From Halovibrio salipaludis (GTDB lineage Bacteria > Pseudomonadota > Gammaproteobacteria > Pseudomonadales > Oleiphilaceae): a stretch of DNA of 64,000 nucleotides. Of this stretch, positions 8,114 through 18,149 are shown piece after piece; position 1 is the stretch's first letter, and every line of letters starts with the position of its first letter. Both the position numbers and the translations under genes were made by a program. The notes below the pieces were generated by a model. The model was not told where the DNA came from, searched no databases, and saw nothing but the letters and a program-made list of their open reading frames with translations. Location: assembly GCF_002286965.1 (NCBI RefSeq), contig NZ_NSKD01000004.1:62001-126000 (forward strand), written 5' to 3'.

Positions 8114-9838
8114 ATGCAGCAGACCATCGTACGGCGTGCTGGCGCCGGCGGGGATGCCCTCGCCAGTGCCGGTCTCCATCCCCTCCTGCGGCGGCTTTAT
8201 GCCGCCCGGGGTGTCACGGACGCCAGCCAGCTCGACTATGGTCTTGCCTCCCTGGCGCGCCCGGAGGGCTTCCTGGGTATGGAGACGGCCGCCTCCACGC
8301 TTGCCAATGCCGTGATGCAGGGGCAGCGGATCACCATCGTGGGCGACTTTGACGCCGATGGCGCCACCAGCACGGCGCTGGCGGTGCTGGCGCTCACCCG
8401 TTTCGGTGCCCACCAGGTGGACTACCGTGTGCCCAGCCGCTTCACGGATGGCTATGGCCTGACGCCGGGCATTATCGACCAGCTGGCGCAGGAGGGCAGC
8501 CTTCCGGATCTGATCCTGACCGTCGACAATGGCATTGCAGCCCATGAAGGGGTGGCCAGGGCCGGCGAGAAGGGCGTGCGCGTCGTGGTCACGGACCACC
8601 ACCTGCCCGGGGAGACCCTTCCGCGGGCCGAGGCCATCGTCAATCCCAACCAGCCAGGCTGCGGCTTTCCCACCGGCAATACGGCCGGCGTTACCGTGAC
8701 GTTCTATGTGATGAGCGCGCTGCGCAGACACCTGGAAGCGGCCGGCTGGTTTGCCCAGGCGCCTCCGGCAATGGCGGAATACCTGGATCTGGTGGCACTG
8801 GGCACGGTGGCGGACGTGGTGCCCCTGGATCACAACAACCGAACCCTGGTGGCCCAGGGGCTGCGCCGCATCCGTGCCGGCCGCACACGCCCCGGCATCC
8901 GGGCACTGCTAGAACTCGCCGGGCGCGAGGCGGATGCGCTGGAAGCGACGGATCTGGGTTTCGTACTGGGTCCACGCCTCAACGCGGCGGGCCGCCTGGA
9001 CGATATGGCCGTGGGCATCGAGTGCCTGCTGGTGGAGGATGAGACTGAAGCGCAGCGACTTGCCTCCGAACTGGACCGCCTGAACCGAGAGCGCCGGACC
9101 ATTGAATCGGACATGCGCGGGGAGGCGGAGTCGGCGCTGGCCAGGCTGCACCTGGATGAGGGTGAGCTGCCGCCGGTGCTGTGCCTGCATGATGAACAGT
9201 GGCACGAAGGCGTGATTGGTCTTCTGGCCTCGCGCATCCGCGAACGCTTCCACCGCCCGGTGATCGCCTTCGCCCGCGGTGGTGAGGGGCTGCTCAAGGG
9301 CTCGGCCCGTTCCGTGCCAGGCCTGCATATCCGGGACCTGATCGCGGAGCTTGATGCCCGCCATCCGGGGCTTCTGAATCGTTATGGCGGCCATGCAATG
9401 GCGGCCGGGATGACCCTGACAGACTCCGGTGTGGATCAGTTCCGGGAGGCAGTGACGGAACTCGTGCGCGAACGGGTCGAGCCGGAGCTTCTGCGCCCGG
9501 AGATCCTCAGTGACGGTGAGCTGGAGCCCCACTGGCTGACCCTCGAAACAGCCCACCTTCTGTCCAGCGGCGGACCCTGGGGGCAGGGGTTCCCCGAGCC
9601 GGTGTTCGACGGTGAGTTCGAGCTCCTGGAACAGCGGATCGTGGGCGAGCGCCACCTCAAGCTGCAGATCGGCGTGCCCGGATGGAACACGCCGCTGGAC
9701 GGCATCGCCTTCAATATCGACACCGATCAGTGGCCGTGTGAGTGCCGACGCGCCCGGCTTGCGTACCAGCTGGATGCCAACCGCTTCCGTGGGCGCGAGC
9801 GGCTGCAGCTGCGGGTACTGCACCTGGAGCCGCTGTAA
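8114..9838 (+). CDS. recJ: Single-stranded-DNA-specific exonuclease RecJ
   Basis: 5'-3' ssDNA exonuclease for RecF-pathway recombination and mismatch repair. 574 aa. DHH-superfamily motifs: GDFDADGATST (motif I), LTVDNGIA (II), VVVTDHHLPGE with the DHH triad (III), and LVALGTVADVVPL (IV). A DHHA1 domain follows with RYGGHAMAAGMTL, then a C-terminal OB region. ATG at 8114, 5 bases after thrC, so probably cotranscribed with hom-thrC. Confidence 0.97.
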   Translation: MQQTIVRRAGAGGDALASAGLHPLLRRLYAARGVTDASQLDYGLASLARPEGFLGMETAASTLANAVMQGQRITIVGDFDADGATSTALAVLALTRFGAHQVDYRVPSRFTDGYGLTPGIIDQLAQEGSLPDLILTVDNGIAAHEGVARAGEKGVRVVVTDHHLPGETLPRAEAIVNPNQPGCGFPTGNTAGVTVTFYVMSALRRHLEAAGWFAQAPPAMAEYLDLVALGTVADVVPLDHNNRTLVAQGLRRIRAGRTRPGIRALLELAGREADALEATDLGFVLGPRLNAAGRLDDMAVGIECLLVEDETEAQRLASELDRLNRERRTIESDMRGEAESALARLHLDEGELPPVLCLHDEQWHEGVIGLLASRIRERFHRPVIAFARGGEGLLKGSARSVPGLHIRDLIAELDARHPGLLNRYGGHAMAAGMTLTDSGVDQFREAVTELVRERVEPELLRPEILSDGELEPHWLTLETAHLLSSGGPWGQGFPEPVFDGEFELLEQRIVGERHLKLQIGVPGWNTPLDGIAFNIDTDQWPCECRRARLAYQLDANRFRGRERLQLRVLHLEPL

Positions 9839-9844
9839 GCCGCG

Positions 9845-9873
9845 TATTCAGTGCCCTGCGCATTCGTTACAAT
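9845..9873 (+). promoter_or_regulatory. Possible promoter of prfB-lysS
   Basis: TACAAT (9868-9873) resembles a -10 box, with TATTCA (9845-9850) 17 bases upstream as a weak -35. It would begin a short leader to the prfB ATG at 9918. Confidence 0.35.
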
Positions 9874-9917
9874 AAGCCATCTTTCTGACAAGCCCACTCA
9901 ACAAGAGGCCGTCGGCT

Positions 9918-11013
9918 ATGGAAACCAATCCGATCGTTCAAACCATTCGTGACCTGGAAGCGCGTACGGAAGCGCTTAGGGGGTATCTTTGACTACGACA
10001 GCAGGAAGGAACGGCTGACGGAAGTCGAACGCGAACTGGAACAGCCCGAAGTCTGGAACAACCCGGACCGCGCCCAGGCCCTGAACAAGGAACACGCCAG
10101 CCTGCATGCCATTGTTTCCACGCTGGACCGGCTGAGCACTGGCATCCGTGATGCGGAAGAACTGCTTCAGATGGCCGAATCCGAGGAGGATGAAGCGGCC
10201 GCCAATGACGTGACCGGCGAGCTCCAGACCCTGGAAGGGGAGCTGGAGAAGCTGGAGTTCCGGCGGATGTTCTCTGGCGATATGGATGCCAGCAACTGCT
10301 ACCTGGACATCCAGTCCGGCTCCGGCGGCACCGAGGCCCAGGACTGGGCCAACATGCTGCTGCGCATGTACCTGCGCTGGGCCGAGGCCAAGGGTTTCAA
10401 GTACGAGGTGCTCGAGGCCCAGGACGGTGATGTGGCCGGCCTCAAGAGTGCCACCATCAGGATCGAGGGCGAGTACGCCTATGGCTGGCTGCGTACTGAA
10501 ACAGGCGTGCACCGTCTGGTCCGCAAGTCGCCCTTTGATTCGGGTAACCGCCGGCACACCTCCTTTGCTTCCGTGTTCGCCTCACCGGAGATCGACGACA
10601 ACATCGAGATCGAGATTGACCCGTCGGATCTGCGGATCGACGTGTACCGGGCCTCGGGTGCCGGTGGCCAGCACGTCAACACCACGGAATCCGCGGTGCG
10701 GATCACCCACCAGCCCACGGGCATCGTGGTGGCGAACCAGAGCGGGCGCTCGCAGCACTCCAACAAGGACTATGCGATGAAGCAGCTGCGCGCCAAGCTG
10801 TATGAGCTGGAGCTGCAGAAGCGCAACGAGGAGAAGCAGGCTGCCGAGAACAGCAAGTCGGACATCGGCTGGGGCAGCCAGATCCGCTCCTATGTGCTGG
10901 ATGACCAGCGCATCAAGGACCTCCGCACGCGCGTGGAGACGAGCAATACCCAGAGTGTGCTCGACGGGAGTCTTGATCAATTCATCATCGCCAGTCTCAA
11001 GCAGGGCCTGTAA
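9918..11013 (+). CDS. prfB: Peptide chain release factor RF2 (programmed +1 frameshift)
   Basis: Class I release factor that reads UGA and UAA. Translation starts at ATG 9918 ([24 protein letters not shown]), meets an in-frame TGA at 9990-9992, and continues after a +1 shift at 9991 ([22 protein letters not shown]) to 11013, giving 364 aa, normal for RF2. It should be annotated as join(9918..9989,9991..11013). The peptide-release motif GGQ lies in [17 protein letters not shown] simple open-frame call would miss the first 24 residues. lysS follows after 21 bases, the usual prfB-lysS pair. Confidence 0.97.
9978..9993 (+). promoter_or_regulatory. RF2 programmed frameshift signal
   Basis: AGGGGGTATCTTTGAC contains the Shine-Dalgarno-like AGGGGG, the CTT slippery codon and the in-frame TGA followed by C. 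This is the same arrangement as the E. coli prfB autoregulatory site: low RF2 favours the shift and so more RF2. Confidence 0.96.
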
Positions 11014-11034
11014 CCACCGGAGAATCTTTCGCCC

Positions 11035-12552
11035 ATGACGGACAACACCGACGCAACGCCATCCCAGGACGAGAACCGGCTGATCGCCGAGCGCCGCGAG
11101 AAGCTCCAGGCGCGGCGGGACGCCAGCGACAACCCGTTCCCCAATGATTTTGAGCGGGACAGCACCGCGGCGGAGCTTCAGGCACGCTACGGCGACTACA
11201 GCAAGGAAGAGCTGGCCGAGCTGAATATGAAGGTGGCGGTAGCCGGGCGCCTGATGCTGGACCGCAAACCCTTCTCTGTGATCCAGGACATGAGTGGCCG
11301 GATCCAGATCTACAGCACCAAGGAGGTGCAGAAGGAGATCAAGGACTGGGATGTGGGCGACATCGTCGGCGTGAAGGGCACGCTGTCGAAGTCCGGTAAG
11401 GGCGACCTGTACGTGGTGATGGAGGAATACCAGCTCCTGACCAAGTCACTCCGGCCCCTGCCGGAGAAGCACAAGGGCCTGGTGGACCCGGAGCAGCGTT
11501 ACCGCCGGCGCTACGTGGACCTCATCATGAACGAGGACACGCGCAGCACCTTCAAAGTGCGCTCGAAGGTCATCAACCACGTCCGCCACTACCTCACCAG
11601 CCGCGATTTCATCGAGGCGGAGACGCCCATGCTGCAGGTGATCCCCGGCGGTGCCGCGGCCCGGCCCTTCGTTACCCACCACAACGCGCTGGACATCGAT
11701 ATGTTCCTGCGCGTGGCGCCGGAGCTCTATCTCAAGCGCCTGGTGGTTGGTGGGTTCGAGAAGGTCTTCGAGATCAATCGCAACTTCCGCAACGAAGGGC
11801 TGTCCACCCGGCATAACCCGGAGTTCACCATGCTTGAGTTCTATCAGGCCTATGCGGACTACAACCACCTGATGGAGCTGACCGAGAACCTGCTGCGGGA
11901 AGTGACGGAGAGCGTTTTTGGCGAAGCGCACTTCAGCAACGGGGTACGGGGTGAGAACGGCGAGATCGTGGATCACGTCACCTACGACTTCTCGGGCCCG
12001 TTCCGGCGCCTGAGCGTTATGGAAGCGATCCTGGAGCACAATCCGGAGCTGACCGAGGGGCAGCTCTCGGATCCGGAGCAGGCGGCGAAGGCCGCCTCAG
12101 CTCTGGGCATCAATGTGAAGGACGGTTGGGGGCTGGGGCGCATCCAGACCGAGATCTTTGAGGAGACCGCCGAGCACCGGCTGACCCAGCCCACCTTCAT
12201 TACCCGGTATCCGACCGAGGTGTCCCCGCTCGCACGGCGCTGTGACGACGACCCGAGCGTGACGGAACGCTTTGAGCTCTTTGTGGGCGGGCGCGAAATC
12301 GCAAACGGGTTCTCCGAGCTCAATGATGCCGAGGATCAGGCCCAGCGCTTCAGGGAGCAGGCCGAGGAAAAGGCGGCCGGCGATGACGAGGCCATGTTCT
12401 ACGACGAGGATTACATCACGGCGCTGGAATACGGCCTGCCGCCGACCGCGGGTGAGGGGATCGGTATCGACCGGCTGTTGATGCTGCTGACGGATTCGCC
12501 CTCGATCCGCGATGTGATCCTGTTTCCGGCCATGCGGCCAGAAAAGGGCTGA
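11035..12552 (+). CDS. lysS: Lysyl-tRNA synthetase (class II)
   Basis: Charges tRNA-Lys. 505 aa: an N-terminal OB-fold anticodon domain (about 60-150, [27 protein letters not shown]) and a class II catalytic core with motif 2 [23 protein letters not shown] and motif 3 [15 protein letters not shown]. The N terminus is rich in Asp/Glu, consistent with a salt-adapted protein. ATG at 11035. Cotranscribed with prfB; ung starts 2 bases after its stop. Confidence 0.98.
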   Translation: MTDNTDATPSQDENRLIAERREKLQARRDASDNPFPNDFERDSTAAELQARYGDYSKEELAELNMKVAVAGRLMLDRKPFSVIQDMSGRIQIYSTKEVQKEIKDWDVGDIVGVKGTLSKSGKGDLYVVMEEYQLLTKSLRPLPEKHKGLVDPEQRYRRRYVDLIMNEDTRSTFKVRSKVINHVRHYLTSRDFIEAETPMLQVIPGGAAARPFVTHHNALDIDMFLRVAPELYLKRLVVGGFEKVFEINRNFRNEGLSTRHNPEFTMLEFYQAYADYNHLMELTENLLREVTESVFGEAHFSNGVRGENGEIVDHVTYDFSGPFRRLSVMEAILEHNPELTEGQLSDPEQAAKAASALGINVKDGWGLGRIQTEIFEETAEHRLTQPTFITRYPTEVSPLARRCDDDPSVTERFELFVGGREIANGFSELNDAEDQAQRFREQAEEKAAGDDEAMFYDEDYITALEYGLPPTAGEGIGIDRLLMLLTDSPSIRDVILFPAMRPEKG

Positions 12553-12554
12553 CC

Positions 12555-13307
12555 ATGCATCCGGCCACGGAAGCGCTGCTGTCGCATCTGAAACCGGGCA
12601 CCGGCTGGCGGGAACGCCTTGAGGGTGAATTCAGCCAGCCGTACATGGAAAAGCTCGGGGAATTCCTGGCTTCGGAAGAGCAGGCCGGGAAAACCCTGTT
12701 CCCGCGCGCCAACCTCTGCTTCAACGCGCTCAACAGCACGCCGTTCGAGCGCACCTCGGTGGTCATACTGGGGCAGGATCCCTACCACGGCCCGGGGCAG
12801 GCCCATGGCCTGTGCTTCAGCGTCCGGCCCGGCGTTCAGGTGCCGCCCTCGCTGGTGAATATCTTCAAGGAACTGAATCAGGACCTGGGCGCGCCCATTC
12901 CGGATCACGGCTGCCTGCAGCCCTGGGCGGAGCAGGGTGTGCTGCTGCTCAACAGTGTACTGACCGTGGCCCAGGGCAACGCCGGAGCACACCGCGGGCA
13001 GGGCTGGGAGACTTTCACGGACCGGGTTATCGGGCACCTCAACGAGGAACGTGAAGGCGTGGTTTTCCTGTTGTGGGGCAGCTACGCCCAGAAGAAGGGT
13101 GGGTTCATTGACCGCAATCGGCATCTGGTCCTGGAAGGGCCCCACCCATCGCCTCTTGCGGCCCACCGGGGGTTCTTCGGACAGAAATGGTTTTCGCGGA
13201 CCAACGAGTGGCTGGCGCAGAAGGGGCTTCCGGAGGTGGACTGGGCGCTGCCGGACCAGGCCACACTGGAAGCCCGTTACCGTGGCGGCAAACAGGCACA
13301 GGGCTGA
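12555..13307 (+). CDS. ung: Uracil-DNA glycosylase (family 1)
   Basis: Removes uracil from DNA to start base excision repair. 250 aa. The water-activating motif [18 protein letters not shown] has its catalytic Asp at residue 75; NSVLTV and the [16 protein letters not shown]-intercalation loop are also present. The ATG at 12555 is 2 bases after lysS, so it probably relies on lysS transcription. It converges with the HDOD gene, with 6 bases between the stops. Confidence 0.97.
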   Translation: MHPATEALLSHLKPGTGWRERLEGEFSQPYMEKLGEFLASEEQAGKTLFPRANLCFNALNSTPFERTSVVILGQDPYHGPGQAHGLCFSVRPGVQVPPSLVNIFKELNQDLGAPIPDHGCLQPWAEQGVLLLNSVLTVAQGNAGAHRGQGWETFTDRVIGHLNEEREGVVFLLWGSYAQKKGGFIDRNRHLVLEGPHPSPLAAHRGFFGQKWFSRTNEWLAQKGLPEVDWALPDQATLEARYRGGKQAQG

Positions 13308-13313
13308 GCGGGA

Positions 13314-14150
13314 TCAGCCCTTGAGCAGGGCCATGGCCGCGTCCATCTGCTCGCCCAGATCCTCGTCATCCTCCATGCCGGATTCCGGATCCAGACCGAG
13401 GCGATGGAACGCGGTGACCTCGTGCCAGTTCATTTCCGTGTAGGGGTGGCCGGTGCCCACCAGGGTCTGAAGGCTGGCGACCATGACCACATCCGCGTAA
13501 TCCGCTTCCGGAACCTGGCGCCCGAAGTTCACGTGCTCTGACGGCACGTGATGCAGTTCCAGCGGGAAGTCCCAGCGTTTGAGAATCCGGTCCCCGATCA
13601 CCGGGTGGAGCTCATCCACCAGGTTGTCCAGCATGGCGCTGTTGACCTGCAGGTCATGGTCCTCGACGAATCGCAGTACCGGCAGGGCGCCGATCTGGCA
13701 GACAAGACCCGCCAGGGTCGCCTGCTCGGGCCTGAGCTTCGTGTAGTGCTGGGCGAGCACCTGGGCAATGCCGGCGATTTCGGTGCTGCGCTGCCAGATG
13801 GTCCGCAGGCGCCGGTCCACCATATCGGAGGTGGCCTGGAACATCTGTTCCATGGCCAGCCCCATGGCCAGACTGCTGGTGTAGTCCATGCCCAGCCGGC
13901 TGACGGCCATGTTGAGGGTGTTGATCTCGCGTGATCCCCGGAACAGGGGGCTGTTCACCACCTTGATGATGCGCGCGGACATGGCCGCATCATCACTGAT
14001 GGTCTTTGAGATGTCCTGGATGGTGGCGTTGTCGTCCTCGGCGATGTCCCGGACTTTCAGCGCCACTTCCGGCAGCGTCGGCAGGGTCAGTTGATCCTGG
14101 TCGATGGCTGTTAGGAGCTGATCACGGATGCGATTGGCCAGTTCCGTCAT
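13314..14150 (-). CDS. HDOD-domain signalling protein
   Basis: 278 aa, almost entirely an HDOD domain: LPTLPEVALKVRDIAEDDNATIQDISKTISDDAAMSARIIKVVNSPLF begins it (shown in part: LPTLPEVALKV, then VVNSPLF). HDOD proteins are HD-GYP/HD relatives that usually lack phosphodiesterase metal residues and act as regulatory adaptors in signalling, motility or stress. The last 30 residues are acidic (ESGMEDDEDLGEQMD). It is last in the nadB-sdhE-ygfX-ygfZ run but has its own likely promoter. Partner and output cannot be told from sequence. A second HDOD gene lies at 37635-38549. Confidence 0.88.
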   Translation of the reverse strand: MTELANRIRDQLLTAIDQDQLTLPTLPEVALKVRDIAEDDNATIQDISKTISDDAAMSARIIKVVNSPLFRGSREINTLNMAVSRLGMDYTSSLAMGLAMEQMFQATSDMVDRRLRTIWQRSTEIAGIAQVLAQHYTKLRPEQATLAGLVCQIGALPVLRFVEDHDLQVNSAMLDNLVDELHPVIGDRILKRWDFPLELHHVPSEHVNFGRQVPEADYADVVMVASLQTLVGTGHPYTEMNWHEVTAFHRLGLDPESGMEDDEDLGEQMDAAMALLKG

Positions 14151-14190
14151 AGCCTTGAGGGCCTCCTGAATGCTTTGAAATGCTGCCCTC

Positions 14191-14199
14191 TTTATAGCA
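14191..14199 (-). promoter_or_regulatory. Extended -10 promoter for the HDOD gene
   Basis: On the minus strand the gap reads TGCTATAAAG: an extended -10 (TG, one base, TATAAA). The -35 region is weak. The start would be about 35 bases before the HDOD ATG. Confidence 0.45.
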
Positions 14200-14229
14200 G
14201 GAGCTGGCGTGGCCTGCCGTTATATTTTG

Positions 14230-15180
14230 TCACGGCTGCTGTTCGGGCACGTCATATCCCAGTGGCTGCAGTGCCAGCTGGGCCCCCGGTTGATCGGCGA
14301 GCGTGATGGTGGCTTCGATGGCGGCATGCTTGAGCACCCCGAGAAGCTGCACGGTGCCATCGTCGGTGGCGATGCTGTCGGTGATCTCACCCAGGGCATT
14401 GCCGTCGCCGTCCACCAGCCGGTCGCCGGGGGCGGGGAGGGTATCCGTGAAACGGGCCTCAAGACGGAAAAGGCTCTTCTTGAGCTGCCCCAGGTGATGC
14501 ATGCGCGCGATGATTTCCTGGCCGGTGTAGCAGCCCTTGGTAAAGCTCACGCCCCCGTAGGCCTGGAGGTTCAGGTTCAGCGGTATGTACTGTTCCGTGG
14601 TGGATTCGTTGAGCAGGGTCAGACCGCTCATGATCTCCGAGAGCTGCCAGGTGGTGCCTGGCTGATCCGGCTCTGGTGCCGCCTGAACGGCCGTGTTCCA
14701 CCAGAACTCAAAGCGGGCGCGGCCGTCCGGCAGCGGGACGGTGCGCACCAGGACGCCGTTGTCGGTGACGGTGGCATCGTTCAGCTCCGCCGGGAGTGAC
14801 GGGGCGAGGGTCGTGGCGTGTTCCTCCCCGATGAGGCCCAGGAGCTGCCAGTCTTCCGCGGGTTTCAGTTCCGCCTGGAAGAAGGCCAGGTACTTGCTCA
14901 GCTGCTGGTTGATCCGGTCGCTCAGGGTTTCGGGAAAGCGCACCAGGACCTTTTCGGGCGACAGGCGCACCAGACGGAAGAGCGCATAGGCGCGGCCCTT
15001 GGGGGTACAGGCCGCGCCGGGCAGGCTGTGTTCGCGGGTCAGTTCATCAATGTTGCAGGTGACCTGGCCCTGGAGGAAGCGATCCACATCCGGACCCTCC
15101 AGCAGCATCAGCCGATGGGCGTTGACCGACGCGGTCATGGCATCAGGCAGGGTGGCGGGGGCCGTGGTCGTCTGGGTCAT
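14230..15180 (-). CDS. ygfZ: tRNA-modifying / Fe-S maintenance protein YgfZ
   Basis: Folate-binding protein related to glycine-cleavage T protein. In E. coli it supports MiaB and other Fe-S enzymes. 316 aa. The family signature K-G-C-Y-x-G-Q-E is present as FTKGCYTGQEIIARMHHLGQLKK, with the conserved Cys. The N-terminal half has FLQGQVTCNIDEL. ATG at 15180 with GGAGAC upstream. It lies downstream of ygfX/sdhE, a frequent neighbourhood, all on the minus strand. Confidence 0.93.
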   Translation of the reverse strand: MTQTTTAPATLPDAMTASVNAHRLMLLEGPDVDRFLQGQVTCNIDELTREHSLPGAACTPKGRAYALFRLVRLSPEKVLVRFPETLSDRINQQLSKYLAFFQAELKPAEDWQLLGLIGEEHATTLAPSLPAELNDATVTDNGVLVRTVPLPDGRARFEFWWNTAVQAAPEPDQPGTTWQLSEIMSGLTLLNESTTEQYIPLNLNLQAYGGVSFTKGCYTGQEIIARMHHLGQLKKSLFRLEARFTDTLPAPGDRLVDGDGNALGEITDSIATDDGTVQLLGVLKHAAIEATITLADQPGAQLALQPLGYDVPEQQP

Positions 15181-15210
15181 TCCGTGTCTCCGTGAAAAGG
15201 GTTCATGAGG

Positions 15211-15687
15211 TCACTCATCGCCCGCGTGGGCTGGCCCCAGCCGGAGCCAGCCCGTCAGCCGGCGCAGGCTTTGCGCGTCAGTATTGCGGATACCCGGGAG
15301 GGTGCTCAACAGCAGGGGGTGCGTATGGCCGCTTCCGCTGAGGCGCAGCCAGAGGAAGCGGTGGGCGATTCGTGAGCCGGTCCCGACCCGCACCGGCTGT
15401 TCCTCTCCTCCGGCATGGACGGCCCGGAGCCCGTCCGGTCCAGCGATCAGCCGCAGCGGGCTGTGGCGGGTGCGCAGGAGCTGGCGCCGGGTGGCGGTGA
15501 TGGCGCCGACCGCGCTGGCAGCGGTCACGCCCACTGTGACAGCGCCGGGAATGCCGTCCAGGCCCAGGACCAGTCCCGCTGGCAGCAGCCATGGTGCTGC
15601 GGCTACGGCAGCGAGGCCCGGGGACGGGCTGAGCGGGACGTCAATCCGGCTGAACCCGCTGGAGGATGAGGTCGACGATGCGGGCAA
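15211..15687 (-). CDS. YgfX-like membrane protein
   Basis: Small inner-membrane protein of the YgfX/CptA type, the usual partner of SdhE. 158 aa from ATG 15687. A hydrophobic hairpin (about 24-65, [19 protein letters not shown] then [13 protein letters not shown]) is followed by a soluble C-terminal half with RFLWLRLSG and [17 protein letters not shown], which fits the end of the YgfX family. It overlaps sdhE by 47 bases because no later ATG, GTG or TTG lies near the sdhE stop; a rarer start codon further in cannot be ruled out. In E. coli YgfX was proposed as a toxin acting on cytoskeletal proteins; nothing here tests that. Confidence 0.7.
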   Translation of the reverse strand: MPASSTSSSSGFSRIDVPLSPSPGLAAVAAAPWLLPAGLVLGLDGIPGAVTVGVTAASAVGAITATRRQLLRTRHSPLRLIAGPDGLRAVHAGGEEQPVRVGTGSRIAHRFLWLRLSGSGHTHPLLLSTLPGIRNTDAQSLRRLTGWLRLGPAHAGDE

Positions 15688-15895
15688 GGTCCGGGTCCTC
15701 GGGGCGGCTGCGCTGCATGAACCAGGCGAAGAGGTCGTTGTCCTCGCACTCGATCAGGCTCCTGTAACGGGCCTGGTCGGCTTCGGGCAGCGAGGGGTAG
15801 GCTTCCTTCACAAAGGGCACGAGCAGCAGGTCAAGCTCCAGCATGCCCCTGCGGCTGTGCCAGACAAGGCGTTTGTATTCACGGTCGTCGGTCAT
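15641..15895 (-). CDS. sdhE: FAD assembly factor SdhE
   Basis: Helps attach FAD covalently to succinate dehydrogenase SdhA and related flavoproteins. 84 aa from ATG 15895 ([22 protein letters not shown]); an ATG at 15913 would add 6 residues. The RGMLELD segment carries the conserved RGxxE motif that contacts the flavoprotein, and the [13 protein letters not shown] end also fits. It directly follows nadB, itself a flavoprotein of the SdhA/FrdA family. Confidence 0.93.
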   Translation of the reverse strand: MTDDREYKRLVWHSRRGMLELDLLLVPFVKEAYPSLPEADQARYRSLIECEDNDLFAWFMQRSRPEDPDLARIVDLILQRVQPD

Positions 15896-15919
15896 GGAGT
15901 CTGTGGTTCCCATCAGGGC

Positions 15920-17524
15920 TCAGGCGTCGGAACGCATGTAGGTGGTTGGCACCAGCACGGTGTCCTTGGGCTCCGCGATGGTTGTCGGGTAATCCAGGTT
16001 GTAGTGGAGCCCCCGGCTTTCGCGCCGCTGCAGGGCCGAGCAGATGATCAGGTCCGCCACTGTCACCAGGTTGCGCAGCTCCAGCAGGTCATTGCTGACG
16101 CGGTAGTTGCTGTAGAACTCGCGGATCTCACTGTGCAGCATGTCCGCCCGGTGCTTGGCCCGCTGCAGCCGTTTGGTGGTGCGCACGATGCCCACATAGT
16201 CCCACATGAAGTGGCGCAGTTCATCCCAGTTGTGGGCGATCACCACGTCCTCGTCCGAATCCCGTACCCGGGACTCGTCCCACTCGGGCACTTCCGGCGG
16301 TTCCGGAACATGTGGGTTCTGCTCATTGATGTCCCGGGCCGCCGCCCGGCCATAGACCAGGCATTCCAGCAGCGAATTGCTGGCCATGCGGTTGGCGCCG
16401 TGCAGGCCGGTGAAGGAGGTCTCGCCCACGGCGTAGAGCTGGTTCACGTCCGAGCGGGCATGGTCGTCCACCATGACGCCGCCGCAGGTGTAATGGGCGG
16501 CGGGCACGATGGGGATGGGCTCACGGGTGATGTCGATGCCGTACTCGCGGCAGCGCGCGGCGATGGTGGGGAAGTGTTCCTCGATGAAATCCGCCGGCCG
16601 GTGGCTGATGTCCAGGTAGAGGCAGTCCGCACCCAGGCGCTTCATTTCGTGGTCGATGGCCCGGGCCACGATGTCCCGCGGCGCCAGTTCGGCGCGTTCG
16701 TCGAAGCGGTCCATGAACCGACTGCCGTCGGGCAGCAGCAGTTTGCCACCTTCCCCGCGCAGGGCTTCGCTGATCAGGAACGACTTGGCCTGCGGATGAT
16801 AGAGGCAGGTGGGGTGGAACTGGTTGAACTCCATATTCGCCACCCGGCAGCCGGCACGCCAGGCGATGGCAATGCCGTCACCGGTGGCGCCGTCTGGGTT
16901 GCTGGTGTAAAGGTAGGCCTTGCTGGCGCCGCCGGTGGCCAGGACCACGAACCGCGCGCGGAAGAGTTCCACCTCCTGGGTGTCGTGGTTGAAGATGTAG
17001 GCGCCCACGCAGCGGTTGCCCGGCAGGAACAGTTTGCGGTGGGTGACCAGATCCACTGCCACCCGGTTTTCGAAGATGTCGATGTTGGGCTGCTGTCGGG
17101 CACGCTCGCAAAGGGCCTCGGAGACCGCCTGACCGGTGGCGTCCGCGGCGTGGATGATACGGCGGTGGCTGTGGCCACCCTCCCGGGTGAGGTGGAAGTG
17201 GCTGCCGTCGGCCCGGGTGAACTGGACACCCTGCGCAATCAGCCAGTCAATGCTGTCGCGTGCCTGGGAGACGGTCAGCCGGACCGTGTCCTCGTGGCAG
17301 AGCCCGGCACCGGCCGCCAGGGTGTCGGCGGTGTGCGCGTCCTCGCTGTCGCTGTCGTCCAGCACGGCGGCAATGCCGCCCTGGGCCCACTGGGTGGAAC
17401 CGCTGTCGAGCTCCGTCTTGCTCAGAACCGCAACGCTCAGGTCAGGGGACAGGGTCAGGGCAGTGCTCAGACCTGCTGCACCGCTGCCGACGATCAGCAC
17501 ATCGTAATGGTGGAATGCATGCAT
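15920..17524 (-). CDS. nadB: L-aspartate oxidase NadB
   Basis: FAD enzyme that oxidises L-aspartate to iminoaspartate, first step of de novo NAD synthesis; NadA and NadC are outside the window. 534 aa. FAD-binding [17 protein letters not shown] is at the N terminus, with [23 protein letters not shown], the active-site region HPTCLYHP and the [17 protein letters not shown] segment. The start at ATG 17524 is taken from the family N terminus; a GTG at 17560 is an alternative. No Shine-Dalgarno is visible. First gene of the minus-strand run with sdhE, ygfX and ygfZ. Confidence 0.95.
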   Translation of the reverse strand: MHAFHHYDVLIVGSGAAGLSTALTLSPDLSVAVLSKTELDSGSTQWAQGGIAAVLDDSDSEDAHTADTLAAGAGLCHEDTVRLTVSQARDSIDWLIAQGVQFTRADGSHFHLTREGGHSHRRIIHAADATGQAVSEALCERARQQPNIDIFENRVAVDLVTHRKLFLPGNRCVGAYIFNHDTQEVELFRARFVVLATGGASKAYLYTSNPDGATGDGIAIAWRAGCRVANMEFNQFHPTCLYHPQAKSFLISEALRGEGGKLLLPDGSRFMDRFDERAELAPRDIVARAIDHEMKRLGADCLYLDISHRPADFIEEHFPTIAARCREYGIDITREPIPIVPAAHYTCGGVMVDDHARSDVNQLYAVGETSFTGLHGANRMASNSLLECLVYGRAAARDINEQNPHVPEPPEVPEWDESRVRDSDEDVVIAHNWDELRHFMWDYVGIVRTTKRLQRAKHRADMLHSEIREFYSNYRVSNDLLELRNLVTVADLIICSALQRRESRGLHYNLDYPTTIAEPKDTVLVPTTYMRSDA

Positions 17525-17531
17525 GGCGGAT

Positions 17532-17560
17532 ATTGAACTAAAGTTTGCCTCTGGTGTCAC
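17532..17560 (-). promoter_or_regulatory. Predicted sigma70 promoter of nadB
   Basis: Minus-strand GTGACA (17555-17560), 17-base spacer, TTCAAT (17532-17537). Transcription would begin near 17525, right at the chosen ATG (17524), so the mRNA may be leaderless. Confidence 0.4.
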
Positions 17561-17615
17561 TCTTTACGTACAGCGATGGCCGGGAGATGATCCGGGTACG
17601 GCATGGGGACGGGCA

Positions 17616-18101
17616 ATGGAAGAACGGGCGCAACCGGACGACGAACGCGAGGGCGAGGTTCTTGAATGCGTGGGACAGCGTGCGCGGGTACGTGTGGCGC
17701 CGGCCGCTGGCTGCCCGCGCTGCGCAGCCGGTGAGGGCTGCGGCCAGGGGTTGCTGGGCGCGATGCGGAGTGCACCCATGCCCGGCGAGTTCTGGGTTAC
17801 CGTTCCCGGGGATGAACGGGTAGCGCCGGGAGACCGGGTGCTGCTGCGGATGAGGCCGTCCGCCCTGGTGGCCGGCGCGGCGATGGTCTACATGGTGCCG
17901 CTTCTGGGGCTGGTTCTCGGGGCTCTGCTTGCGGAGGTGCTGATGGGCAGCAGTGATGGGGTGACCACGGCTGCCGGGGTTGCCGGCCTCGCGGTTGGGG
18001 TGCTGCTGGTTCGCTACCGGCTGCGCGATGCCCGCGAGGCCCGGCGCTTTGAGCCGGTTTTTGTGAGGCGCGTCCCTGTTTATGACGTACAGTTCACTTG
18101 A
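17616..18101 (+). CDS. rseC: SoxR-reducing / sigma-E regulatory membrane protein RseC
   Basis: RseC/MucC-family inner-membrane protein. In E. coli it is linked to sigma-E control and SoxR reduction. 161 aa from ATG 17616 (MEERAQPDDEREGEVLECVG). The conserved cysteine cluster GCPRCAAGEGCGQGLLG is followed by two membrane segments (about 90-110 and 115-135, VAGAAMVYMVPLLGLVLGALLA and TTAAGVAGLAVGVLLV). It normally follows rpoE-rseA-rseB, but here it is divergent from nadB with those three genes absent. The degP-type gene follows after 99 bases. Confidence 0.9.
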   Translation: MEERAQPDDEREGEVLECVGQRARVRVAPAAGCPRCAAGEGCGQGLLGAMRSAPMPGEFWVTVPGDERVAPGDRVLLRMRPSALVAGAAMVYMVPLLGLVLGALLAEVLMGSSDGVTTAAGVAGLAVGVLLVRYRLRDAREARRFEPVFVRRVPVYDVQFT

Positions 18102-18149
18102 AAACCCCGGTGTTCCACTCAATATCATGACGGGATATCAGGCGAGGGT

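Noticed and set aside
15284-17536. A 750-codon plus-strand open frame
   Set aside because: It is antisense to sdhE, ygfX and nadB, which are clear family members. Long shadow frames are expected in GC-rich genes.
17535-17560. A sigma-E-like GAACT ... GTCAC promoter before rseC
   Set aside because: The -35 part looks right (GAACT, 16-base spacer), but the -10 GTCACT is far from TCTNA, so I do not call it.
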